Source of the DNA: Bacteroidota bacterium
Lineage (GTDB): Bacteria; Bacteroidota; Bacteroidia; Flavobacteriales_D; Crocinitomicaceae
Assembly (NCBI GenBank): GCA_016866255.1
Contig: VGMY01000005.1
Location: 62,001 to 126,000 of the forward strand
Reading direction: 5' to 3'
DNA: 64,000 bases
Shown: positions 33,438-41,478 of the stretch, one piece after another
How the letters are laid out: each line of letters opens with the position of its first letter
Position numbering within the stretch: position 1 is the first letter of the stretch
Notes under the pieces: generated by a model
Seen by the model: the letters and a program-made list of their open reading frames with translations, nothing else
Databases searched by the model: none
What the model was told of the DNA's origin: nothing
Position numbers and translations under genes: made by a program

Positions 33438-35148
33438 ACGGTGGGGGTTTCTTTTAAAATGGATGCCATGGGCTATTCTTTCCATGAGTATGGCCGGGTA
33501 TTTTCTGGGAAAAGAACCTTATCCAACCGGGGATGGCATCGAGTATATTCTGACTACTGAAGCATGGAAAAATCACGCTTCACCGGACATTCGTCATTCG
33601 GATTACCAATCGTTTAAATCCGATTTTCTCCAACACCAATCCTGGGAGTCGAATTATAAACGAAGGGCTTTTGACGAAGTGGAGACTTTTCTGAGCGGTA
33701 AAGAGCCAAAACGCCAAGATTACGGGGGGTTTTACAGAAATAGTCATCTGCACGTTTACGGGTATCATTTTGTGTTTTATTCCTTAGTGAATGTTCCCGC
33801 TCGGTTGCTTACGGTTGTTTTAGGAATTCATCCCATTAAAGCGTTTGTAATTACGCATGTATTCATATGGTCGCTGTTTTTTGCGTGGCTTTTATCGTGG
33901 AAGGACCAAGAAAGGAAATCAGCACTGGTCTTAGGGGGCTTAGTTTTTTTCAGCGCCTCATTTTATTATACCATTTGGACCCATCCTGAAACGCTCACCG
34001 TAGTGTTGGTATTCACCAGCATGCTTTGCCTCAACCGTCAACAATTTCATTTTGCGTTGCTGTTTTGCGGTTTAGCAACCCTTCAAAATCAACCGTTAAG
34101 CCTACTATTACTTTGGATGTATTTGGTGGTGTGGGGACATTATCGATTCCAATGGAAACCGATGTTGTTTTACCTGGGTTATGGGATGTTGGTATTCCTT
34201 CCCTCGGCTTATTTTTACGGCTTATTCGGAACTACCAGTTTAATTAACGATGCAGGGTTTTTATCTTTAGACAACGTAACAACAGAACGGGTGATTGGTT
34301 TTTTCGTCGACCTAAATCAGGGGATGTTGCTAGGCATTGGCTTTTTTATGTTTTTATATTTCGCCTTGTTGTTGTTCAGGTTAGTTAAAATCATTAAATC
34401 CCGTAAAGCGGGTCTCTGGGATCTCATGCCCTTCGTCATTCTCTCGATGACCCTTTTGGTTTCTTGCATGAACAATTGGAACCACGGTATGGCCGTGGTG
34501 AACCGCTACGCCGTTTGGATGACGGTTCCTTTAATGATCCATGGTTATATTATGTTGAAAGAGTTCGGATTTATGTGGAAGATTTCCCTCGTATCAATAG
34601 GGGCGTTGAGCCAAATGGTTTTGTTATATATCCACCTCCCTTACCGTCAATTTGATTGGTCCAATTTACAACACATGCCACTAGCGAAATGGGCTTTTTC
34701 TCATTTTCCGGCCTACTACAACCCCGACCCGCAGATTTTCATTGCACGAACCCACCAAGTGTTTGATTTTTCCAAGGAGGCTTCACCGGTTTTATATTTT
34801 AATGAGAAAAACCAGGTGCGCAAAATAGCAGTGCACGAAAAAAATATAGACACCTTAAAGCATTTTGGCTATTCGCCTAGACCCTTGAGCGAGTATTGCT
34901 GCGTTCGAAGCGGAAAAGAACGTTGGTATTACATCGATGATTTTGAAAAACAATCCAGTAAATCCAGCGCTGAAGTTCTCCAAATGGTGCAGCGCTCGGA
35001 AATGGATAGAATACTTTTTGAAATGAAGGGGAACCCTCAATGGATGAAATCCCTTGAGCAAAAAGCCCGTTCAGCCGAAATTTCTTTAGAAATACAGATG
35101 GAAAAAGACGCGGAGTTCATCTTTTATGAGCGCCATCCGAAGCGCTGA
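33427..35148 (+). CDS. Multi-spanning membrane protein, GT-C glycosyltransferase-like
   Basis: 573 residues with roughly ten membrane spans up to about residue 410 and a soluble C-terminal domain of about 150 residues. The first loop carries an acidic motif (EPYPTGDGIEYILT), typical of GT-C enzymes that use polyprenyl-phosphate sugars. HSHLH-like and WTHPETLTVVL segments follow, but no family-specific signature is certain. It starts inside the YqaA-like gene, and its last 32 bases overlap the convergent HAD gene. Context (UbiA, HAD, second GT-C protein) favours a role in surface-glycan assembly. Confidence 0.55.
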   Translation: MSNKRWGFLLKWMPWAILSMSMAGYFLGKEPYPTGDGIEYILTTEAWKNHASPDIRHSDYQSFKSDFLQHQSWESNYKRRAFDEVETFLSGKEPKRQDYGGFYRNSHLHVYGYHFVFYSLVNVPARLLTVVLGIHPIKAFVITHVFIWSLFFAWLLSWKDQERKSALVLGGLVFFSASFYYTIWTHPETLTVVLVFTSMLCLNRQQFHFALLFCGLATLQNQPLSLLLLWMYLVVWGHYRFQWKPMLFYLGYGMLVFLPSAYFYGLFGTTSLINDAGFLSLDNVTTERVIGFFVDLNQGMLLGIGFFMFLYFALLLFRLVKIIKSRKAGLWDLMPFVILSMTLLVSCMNNWNHGMAVVNRYAVWMTVPLMIHGYIMLKEFGFMWKISLVSIGALSQMVLLYIHLPYRQFDWSNLQHMPLAKWAFSHFPAYYNPDPQIFIARTHQVFDFSKEASPVLYFNEKNQVRKIAVHEKNIDTLKHFGYSPRPLSEYCCVRSGKERWYYIDDFEKQSSKSSAEVLQMVQRSEMDRILFEMKGNPQWMKSLEQKARSAEISLEIQMEKDAEFIFYERHPKR

Positions 35149-35743
35149 CAGGAACGACGACCCCTTTTTTAACAACAAAACCTTTACCCGCGATTTGCAG
35201 TAGCCTCAAATCATCCAGATTATCGGAATATGCCTCGCGTATGGGTGTGGACGGAAAACGCACCTTAATGCGCCTCAATTTTTCATCCCCTCGGCAGTTT
35301 TTCTCAAGGGAATAACGGCCGTTAATAAAGGTAAGTTCAGTTCCAACGACTTCATCGACTCCCAAGATGTTACAGGCGGGTAAAATAAACAGGTCAGGAG
35401 AGGCAGAGGCCACAACGGTAAAGCAATGGGTTGCTTGACAACGCCTCAAGGATTCTACCACTTTGTAATTAAAGGCACGAGGGAGACTCCAAAAATTTTC
35501 CGCCATTCGCCCAACTTCATGCTTGGAGTCGTTGCCCAGAAAGGTTAGGAATCGGTGTTTGAATTCCGAGGTGTTGAGTCGCCCGCATTTCCAACCAACC
35601 AACGCAGAAATTTGCAGGGCAATCCGCCAAAGACGCAGCGGTTTTTTTTGATAATAATACCGGCAAAAATCCAAAAGGCTGTCCCTTGAATAAAGGGTAC
35701 CGTCAAAGTCAAAAACAGCGATTTCTGTGGGTTCAGAACGCAT
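35117..35743 (-). CDS. HAD-IB phosphatase (phosphoserine phosphatase-like)
   Basis: 208 residues from the ATG at 35743. HAD motif I is AVFDFDGTLYSRD, motif II VVASASPDLFI, and motif IV EAYSDNLDDLRLLQIA. The arrangement resembles SerB-like HAD-IB enzymes, but it overlaps the UbiA-type prenyltransferase gene by 11 bases. In other bacteria a HAD-IB domain is fused to such UbiA proteins, so the likely substrate is a phosphorylated polyprenyl-pentose rather than phosphoserine. That assignment is inference. The 3' end overlaps the convergent membrane-protein gene by 32 bases. Confidence 0.8.
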   Translation of the reverse strand: MRSEPTEIAVFDFDGTLYSRDSLLDFCRYYYQKKPLRLWRIALQISALVGWKCGRLNTSEFKHRFLTFLGNDSKHEVGRMAENFWSLPRAFNYKVVESLRRCQATHCFTVVASASPDLFILPACNILGVDEVVGTELTFINGRYSLEKNCRGDEKLRRIKVRFPSTPIREAYSDNLDDLRLLQIAGKGFVVKKGVVVPVSASDGAHKR

Positions 35744-36614
35744 AAATAATCGCAATTAAATAACCCATCCAAGTTACCACGGTTCCCAACAATATAGGGT
35801 CTTTGAATAACAAGGTCGTTGGATCTCCTTCGCCTTCGTGCAGCCGCATTTCGCTAATTTGAATAAGGCGAATAATTCCTAAGAAAACCAGTAGGGAGCT
35901 ATAAATCAAGTATTCAGACTCCAAATTCTGCATAACTTTTGGATCAATCGAATACAACAAATAGGCGGTGATGGTAATCGTGGCAGCCATATACACCAAG
36001 GTGTTCAAAAAAGAAACGCTGTAGGCAGCGAGCACCGCTCGGTGATCTTTTGCCTTGGAATCCAATTGTAGGATTTCCGCTTTACGCTTGACTACTACCA
36101 TGAGGAAGGAAAGAAAAAAGGTTACCACTAAAATCCAATGCGAAGGTGTAACGGCTAAGATGGCACAGCCGGCTAATACCCGAAGGACAAAATTCATGGC
36201 GACGACAAACAGTTCTAACAGAGCAACGTTTTTGAGCCAATACACATACATTAGATTGGTAACTAAATAGCTAAGAATTAACCACAAAAATAAAGTGGAG
36301 AGATGGGTAAAGTAGAGGATTGAAAGGGACAATAAAAGGACAACGCACGCTGTGGTAAAAGCATTTTTTCTAGAAATTTTGCCTGAGGCAATAGGTCTTT
36401 TTTGTTTTCTAGGATGAAGTTGGTCTTGTTGAGAATCTTTAAGATCGTTGAGGATGTAGATAAAAGATCCAGCAAAACAAAAGATTACCACCCCCCAAAA
36501 AAGACCGAACATAAGGGATTTATTCAAAAGATTGAGCGAAAAAACGGCAGGCAAGAAGAGAAATCCATTCTTTATCCAACTTTTTATTCGCAACAGCTGT
36601 AGGTAGGTTTTCAT
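35733..36614 (-). CDS. UbiA-family prenyltransferase, decaprenyl-phosphate phosphoribosyltransferase-like
   Basis: 293-residue integral membrane protein with about eight spans. The first aspartate motif reads ILNDLKDSQQDQLHPRKQKRPIASG, which is closer to the DPPR synthase NDxxDxxxDxxHPxKxxRPIAxG pattern than to menaquinone or heme enzymes. The second motif region is LDSKAKDHRAVL. DPPR synthases attach 5-phosphoribose to a polyprenyl phosphate, the first step to polyprenyl-phosphoryl-arabinose or ribose donors. It starts at 36614 with a 4-base overlap with the upstream GT-C-like gene and overlaps the HAD gene downstream, forming a tight three-gene unit. Confidence 0.75.
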   Translation of the reverse strand: MKTYLQLLRIKSWIKNGFLFLPAVFSLNLLNKSLMFGLFWGVVIFCFAGSFIYILNDLKDSQQDQLHPRKQKRPIASGKISRKNAFTTACVVLLLSLSILYFTHLSTLFLWLILSYLVTNLMYVYWLKNVALLELFVVAMNFVLRVLAGCAILAVTPSHWILVVTFFLSFLMVVVKRKAEILQLDSKAKDHRAVLAAYSVSFLNTLVYMAATITITAYLLYSIDPKVMQNLESEYLIYSSLLVFLGIIRLIQISEMRLHEGEGDPTTLLFKDPILLGTVVTWMGYLIAIIYAF

Positions 36615-38248
36615 GGGTTTTGCAAGGTCATTTTCCATCCGGTAAACGAGTCTTCCGGATAGTTTTGATAAAGGGTTTCTGGAGAAAAACCATAATCTGG
36701 AGTTATATTATAACGAATTAGTTTTAGTTCAAACGATTTCATCCATCCACGCTGAATTTTAACCGTTTTACCTGCCTGAGATTCAAGAGCATATTTCAAT
36801 TTCGATGATTTGGTGCTTACCCATAACCAATTTTGATAGATTGCCAGGTAACTATTCACCAAAAATAATAGCATAAAGGCAATGGAGGTTAAACGAACCC
36901 AAGGTTTTACATCCAAGATCAGGGCCAAACAAACTAAACCTATAAGCAATAGGGTTTGGGGGGCGTAACGCAAATTCCAAAATTCTGGTTGAATCAACAG
37001 TGAAACAATGATGCTCGAGAGCATTAACCACCACTTCCAAGAAGGTTTTCGCCAAAGAAAAATCAAAACTAAAGGGATAAAAAACAACCATAATTCAGCC
37101 TCTAAAGGGCCGAAAGGACTTATGGTTACGGGCTGATGATTTCGATAGTATGGCATGCACGATTTTAGGACAGAGCGGGTGAAAAGAGGTTTTTTGATGG
37201 ATGGATGCTCATGGTCTGTGTAGATTGGAAGGGATCCGTGGGCTCGCCATGCTTTTTGAAATCGATTGATGCCAAAGAAGTCTTTGGGATACTGAACCTC
37301 TGCAACGGCCTTGCCCTCGTTATTTTTTCCCATAATAGGATAAAAGATGTGCCCTTTTTCAAGGGTATTTCGAACATATGTTGGGTACCCAATAAAAAGC
37401 ACCCCAACAAGCAGCATGAGACCAGCGTGTAAAATAAGTTTTCGCGGAATGGCAGAATCAACGAGGCCCTTAAAAAGAATTCCAAATGCGCAAAAAATAA
37501 GCGCGTACACTAAACCAGTGAATTTGAGGTTAATGAGAAAAAGAAAGCTTAGAAAAACCCACAAAAAAAAAGGTTTTTCCGAAATTAAACACTCAACCCA
37601 AAGAAGTAAAAAAATGCCCAAAAAGGAAAAGAGAATGCCATCGACATAAAAACTAAAAAGTTGCCCGAGGGTTATGGTAGATGAGCAGATTAATAAGGTA
37701 AAAAGTAACGTGTTTAGGGTACTTATCGAAAAATGGCGCTTTAAAAAAGAATAAAGGAGGCAAGCGAAAGACAAGTTGCTGATTGGATGAAGAGCCTTTC
37801 CAAGTTCAATATCGTTAGTAAAATCCAACACTCCCGCTTGAAAAATCCAAGCAGCTTTAGGATAACAATTAACCCAATTTGCGTTCAGTCCTGATGCCTG
37901 AGCATCTTGTATCGGTTCATTCCAAAAAGGATTCCAGCCCTTGGTTAGAAAAATAATAGCATCTTGGTGGTACCACTGTCCATCGAAAGAAACATCAAAA
38001 AAGACGTGCGAAACAATAAAAGAAAGCATCAAAAAAAAGGAGATAAGTACGATTGTGGAGTAAGACAAGCGTTCTTCAAGACTAAAATAGTTAACGGCAA
38101 TAAAAGCCCCCAAAGCAGAGGGGATTAGCAACCATCCTTGAAGGGAATAACCGAATGCGAAGAAAAAAGAAGAGAGGATTAAAAATAAAACGGGAAAAAG
38201 AAACAAAACTATTCCACAAGCGTATATCTGTTGATGCCCTAACTTCAT
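36611..38248 (-). CDS. Multi-spanning membrane protein, GT-C glycosyltransferase-like
   Basis: 545 residues with about eleven membrane spans and a C-terminal extracytoplasmic tail of some 70 residues. After the second or third span it has DVSFDGQWYHQDAIIFLTKGWNPFW, an acidic-loop motif of the kind found in GT-C glycosyltransferases. NLKFTGLVYALIF, a later loop with GHIFYPIMGKN and the tail YNITPDYGFSPETLYQNYP have no recognised function. It is the first gene of the unit with UbiA and HAD, so it may transfer the pentose from the lipid donor. Divergent from porZ. Confidence 0.6.
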   Translation of the reverse strand: MKLGHQQIYACGIVLFLFPVLFLILSSFFFAFGYSLQGWLLIPSALGAFIAVNYFSLEERLSYSTIVLISFFLMLSFIVSHVFFDVSFDGQWYHQDAIIFLTKGWNPFWNEPIQDAQASGLNANWVNCYPKAAWIFQAGVLDFTNDIELGKALHPISNLSFACLLYSFLKRHFSISTLNTLLFTLLICSSTITLGQLFSFYVDGILFSFLGIFLLLWVECLISEKPFFLWVFLSFLFLINLKFTGLVYALIFCAFGILFKGLVDSAIPRKLILHAGLMLLVGVLFIGYPTYVRNTLEKGHIFYPIMGKNNEGKAVAEVQYPKDFFGINRFQKAWRAHGSLPIYTDHEHPSIKKPLFTRSVLKSCMPYYRNHQPVTISPFGPLEAELWLFFIPLVLIFLWRKPSWKWWLMLSSIIVSLLIQPEFWNLRYAPQTLLLIGLVCLALILDVKPWVRLTSIAFMLLFLVNSYLAIYQNWLWVSTKSSKLKYALESQAGKTVKIQRGWMKSFELKLIRYNITPDYGFSPETLYQNYPEDSFTGWKMTLQNP

Positions 38249-38303
38249 GCAGTCGAAGTTAAGTGCTTTCGTTGGGTTTTTAATGGAAATTGAGGGAATA
38301 AGT

Positions 38304-38335
38304 TTTGACGTTGTACGTAAAATGAAGTAATTTTA
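38304..38335 (+). promoter_or_regulatory. -33/-7 promoter for porZ
   Basis: TTTG (38304-38307), 20-base spacer, TAATTTTA (38328-38335, one mismatch). The box ends 10 bases before the ATG at 38346 and overlaps nearly up to the GTG that opens the ORF-track entry, so the ATG is the real start. Confidence 0.62.
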
Positions 38336-38345
38336 AGTGTTTTAT

Positions 38346-40673
38346 ATGTGGAACAGAGCCATTTTAGCGTGTTTTCTAGCAGTTTCGCTGTTGGGATGGG
38401 GTCAAATTGAGACAGGAACATGGCGCATGCATACGGCAACTATGCGGGCGCTCGATATCACGACGGATAATACTACTGTTTTTGTGGCCTACGAAAACGG
38501 ATTGCTTCGCTATCACCTTGATACTAAGGAAAAAACCCTTCTTAATAAGTTAAATGGATTATCCGACATTCTGTTGTCGTGTTTGTATTATGACAGCCTA
38601 GGTAAAGCTTTGTATATTGGCTATAAAAACGGCAACATTGATCAAATTGTTGGAGATAAAGTGCACAACATTCCGGCCATTCGCTTGGCCTCGTTTTCAG
38701 GTAGCAAAAAGATAAACCGATTTTTTAGAACAAATGAGGGAATTTATGTGTGCACCGATTTTGGGATTGTTGTGCTGAATCCCGATAAGATGGAAGTAAA
38801 AGATACCTATTATCCAACTAACGGAGAGGAGCCGGTTGTTGACATTACACTGAACAACAATACCCTTTATGCCTTAACACCAACGCGCCTATTTACGGGA
38901 ATGGAAAACAATCCCCTTTTACCCTCACCGCAGGGGTGGATTCACGATACCCGTTTGCAGGAATGGTCCTACGGTTCTTACGCGGCAATAGAAAAAGTAA
39001 ACGAAGATGTTTTTGTGTTGGCGAAATCAACGGTTTTTGCTAACGACACGGTTTTGAAGTTATTGCCCACCGAATTTGAAAACTTCGAATATTACTCCAC
39101 CTCTTTGGAGATCGCAAATTTGAGCCAACACAACAATCGGCTGGATATATTGGCAGACGGGACCTTACTTTCTTTTGACCAACAGGGCCTTTTACAAGAA
39201 AGCGTACTAAGTTTTTACCTCGGCATTTATTTTCGTCCCAATCAGATGGTGGTTGTGCCTAACGGGGATAAGTGGATTGCCGATGAATTGTCGGGTCCAA
39301 TTCGGGTAGTTGGTGAATACTCCTATGAAAGGGTATCCTATCCGGGGCCACCTCGAAACGATTTCTATTCGATGGATTGGCATAAGGGTAAATTAGCCAT
39401 AGCAAGTGGCAGGTTAGAATTTAAAAGCCCGGGATTTTTACGCCACGGTTATTACCTTTTTGAGAAGGAGGAGTGGTCTTATAACGATAATTTTACCCTG
39501 CCGGAATGGCAAGGGATCGATATACATGATTTTATCGATATATCGGTGAACCCTAAAAATCCGGATGAAATTGCTGTTTCGACGTATTCGCGCTATCCGC
39601 TTTCGGTTGTAAACACGAAAACGAATACCTGCAATGTGTATGATAATGCCAACAGCCCTATTGAATTAAGTATAGCAGGCAATGGTTGGGCCCTCGTTTC
39701 GGATGTTGTGTACGATACCCGGGGAAATTTATGGGTTTTAAACGGTTGGTCTGAACAACCTTTACTCGTTAAAGACGGCAATGAAAGTTGGTGGTCGTAC
39801 GATTGTGGGGCGGATGCCCGAAATAAATACACCACTAAAATGGTTTTGGATTACAACGATAACGTTTGGTTTGCCACCGAGACGAACGGAGTTTTCGGGT
39901 TTAATTATTCGAAAACATTGGATAACATTGGGGACGATCAACGGATTAATATCACAAGCGGAGATTATTCAGGTGCCCTGCCTTCCGAAAACATAACAGC
40001 ATTAGCTGTAGACCTTGATGGGGAACTCTGGATTGGCACGGATGCGGGTTTCGCTGTATTATACAATCCCTCAGGAGCGTTTAACGCTGCATTCGGCGAT
40101 TACAATGCACAAAGAATAAAGGTCCGCTTTGAAGGAAACGTTGAATATATGTTGGGATCAACATATATAACGGATATTGAAGTTGATGGAGGAAACAGAA
40201 AATGGATGGCAACATCCGGGGCGGGGTTGGTCTTGCTTTCGCCCGACGGCTCTGAGATTATACGCCAGTTCACCAAGGAAAATTCGGCATTAATTTCGAA
40301 CAATATTTACGACATTAAAATCAACCAAGAAACGGGAGAACTGTTCATTATTACCGATCTTGGATTGGTTTCCTTCCGTTCGGATGCGTCGCAAGATGAT
40401 GCCGATTATTCTTCCACGAAAGTATTCCCTAACCCCGTTAGACCGGGATATGAGGGATTAATAACCATTCAAGGCATACGCTACGATTCCGATGTTAAAG
40501 TTACTGATGTGGCAGGAAATCTTATTTTCAAAACCACTTCAAATGGGGGTACAGCCACCTGGGATGGCAAACGCGTTGATGGTTCCAGGGCAGAGAGCGG
40601 AGTTTATTTAATTTGGACCGCAACCAACGAAGGAACCTCGAAAAAGGTTGGAAAAGTTGTGTTGGTAAGATAA
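38346..40673 (+). CDS. porZ: PorZ, T9SS attachment-complex beta-propeller protein
   Basis: 775 residues from the ATG at 38346, with a signal peptide ending at LLGWGQ. Two beta-propeller domains follow (repeats such as TVFVAYENGLLRYH, GIYVCTDFGIVVL, ELWIGTDAGFAVLYNP), then a T9SS-type C-terminal domain (KVFPNPVRPGYEG to the end). This architecture is that of PorZ, the surface component of the PorU-PorV-PorQ-PorZ complex, which binds anionic LPS and delivers it to PorU for attachment to cargo proteins. Similarity to two-component-regulator propellers is a common misannotation. Neighbouring envelope-glycan genes fit the A-LPS link. Confidence 0.88.
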   Translation: MWNRAILACFLAVSLLGWGQIETGTWRMHTATMRALDITTDNTTVFVAYENGLLRYHLDTKEKTLLNKLNGLSDILLSCLYYDSLGKALYIGYKNGNIDQIVGDKVHNIPAIRLASFSGSKKINRFFRTNEGIYVCTDFGIVVLNPDKMEVKDTYYPTNGEEPVVDITLNNNTLYALTPTRLFTGMENNPLLPSPQGWIHDTRLQEWSYGSYAAIEKVNEDVFVLAKSTVFANDTVLKLLPTEFENFEYYSTSLEIANLSQHNNRLDILADGTLLSFDQQGLLQESVLSFYLGIYFRPNQMVVVPNGDKWIADELSGPIRVVGEYSYERVSYPGPPRNDFYSMDWHKGKLAIASGRLEFKSPGFLRHGYYLFEKEEWSYNDNFTLPEWQGIDIHDFIDISVNPKNPDEIAVSTYSRYPLSVVNTKTNTCNVYDNANSPIELSIAGNGWALVSDVVYDTRGNLWVLNGWSEQPLLVKDGNESWWSYDCGADARNKYTTKMVLDYNDNVWFATETNGVFGFNYSKTLDNIGDDQRINITSGDYSGALPSENITALAVDLDGELWIGTDAGFAVLYNPSGAFNAAFGDYNAQRIKVRFEGNVEYMLGSTYITDIEVDGGNRKWMATSGAGLVLLSPDGSEIIRQFTKENSALISNNIYDIKINQETGELFIITDLGLVSFRSDASQDDADYSSTKVFPNPVRPGYEGLITIQGIRYDSDVKVTDVAGNLIFKTTSNGGTATWDGKRVDGSRAESGVYLIWTATNEGTSKKVGKVVLVR

Positions 40674-40692
40674 ATCGTGCTTCATTTCGTGT

Positions 40693-40700
40693 TACCTTTG
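40693..40700 (+). promoter_or_regulatory. -7 promoter box for brxB
   Basis: TACCTTTG matches TAnnTTTG exactly, 14 bases before the ATG at 40715 and 19 bases after the porZ stop. No -33 match. Confidence 0.5.
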
Positions 40701-40714
40701 TACAAAACCATTAT

Positions 40715-41131
40715 ATGTACCCATTAGAAATTGTACAACCCATGAAAAACGATTTAATATCGGTTGGGTTTGAAGAATTATTAAGTTCGGAAGCCGTTGA
40801 TCAAGCCCTTAACGCATCAACAGAAACGCTTTTGTTAGTAGTAAATTCTGTATGTGGGTGTGCTGCGGGAAATATGCGCCCGGGAGTAAAGATGTCGTTA
40901 AATCATGGTAGAAAACCCGTAAAACTGTGTACGGTGTTTGCGGGCTATGACACAGAGGCCACACAACAGGCGAGGAAGTATTTTTTACCCTATCCGCCAT
41001 CGTCGCCTTCTATTGCTCTGTTTCATAAAGGAGCGTTAGTGCATTTTATTGAGCGACATCATATTGAAGGGGTAAGCGCAGCTTTAATCGCAGAGAATTT
41101 GCAGGCAGCCTACGACGAATATTGCTCGTGA
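40715..41131 (+). CDS. brxB: Bacilliredoxin BrxA/BrxB family protein
   Basis: 138 residues starting at MYPLEIVQPMKNDL. The SVCGCAAG motif (CGC active site, about residue 52) and FAGYDTEATQQARKYF, PPSSPSIALFHKG and HHIEGVSAALIAENL are hallmarks of the BrxA/BrxB (YphP/YqiW) family, which removes bacillithiol from S-bacillithiolated proteins. This implies that the organism makes bacillithiol or a related thiol. The ORF-track start at 40613 lies within porZ and is rejected. It overlaps the ArsC/Spx-like gene by 4 bases (GTGA). Confidence 0.93.
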   Translation: MYPLEIVQPMKNDLISVGFEELLSSEAVDQALNASTETLLLVVNSVCGCAAGNMRPGVKMSLNHGRKPVKLCTVFAGYDTEATQQARKYFLPYPPSSPSIALFHKGALVHFIERHHIEGVSAALIAENLQAAYDEYCS

Positions 41132-41478
41132 AAAAGGGCTTTTTTCTAAGTTCGTGTTCCACCTGCAATAGAATCATACAGGAAGTTACCTTTCCTTTGG
41201 ATTTGGAATGGATTGATATTAAGGGGCACCCAATTGGTTCAGAAGATTTAGAGGAAATTTGCAAAAAAGCAGGGTCTTATGAGGCAATTTTTTCAAAAAA
41301 AGCCATGAAGTATGCATCCATAAAAACCTCATTAGTCAACGAAAAAAGTTATCGGGATTGGCTATTAAAAGAATATACGTTTTTGAAAAGACCGGTGATT
41401 ATTTACGACGATTTTATATCGGTCGGCAACGGTAAAAAAGAGATTATTCGATTGAAAGCTACGTTTGGGAGCGTTTAA
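41128..41478 (+). CDS. ArsC/Spx-family thioredoxin-fold protein
   Basis: 116 residues from the GTG at 41128, whose GTGA overlap with the brxB stop decides the start over the upstream TTG. The CSTC motif near residue 10 and EYTFLKRPVIIYDDFISVGNGKKEI near the C-terminus match the ArsC/Spx/YffB family. True arsenate reductases of this family have one active cysteine plus basic residues; Spx proteins bind RNA polymerase and sense disulfide stress through a CXXC. Here CXXC plus coupling to brxB suggests a thiol-stress role. No arsenic genes are nearby. Confidence 0.8.
   Translation: MKKGFFLSSCSTCNRIIQEVTFPLDLEWIDIKGHPIGSEDLEEICKKAGSYEAIFSKKAMKYASIKTSLVNEKSYRDWLLKEYTFLKRPVIIYDDFISVGNGKKEIIRLKATFGSV

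Noticed and set aside
38346-40673. Two-component system hybrid sensor (regulator propeller)
   Set aside because: Only propeller repeats are present, no kinase or membrane span; the signal peptide and T9SS domain fit PorZ.
41128-41478. Arsenate reductase of an arsenic resistance operon
   Set aside because: No ars genes nearby and a CXXC motif is present; coupling to brxB favours a thiol role.
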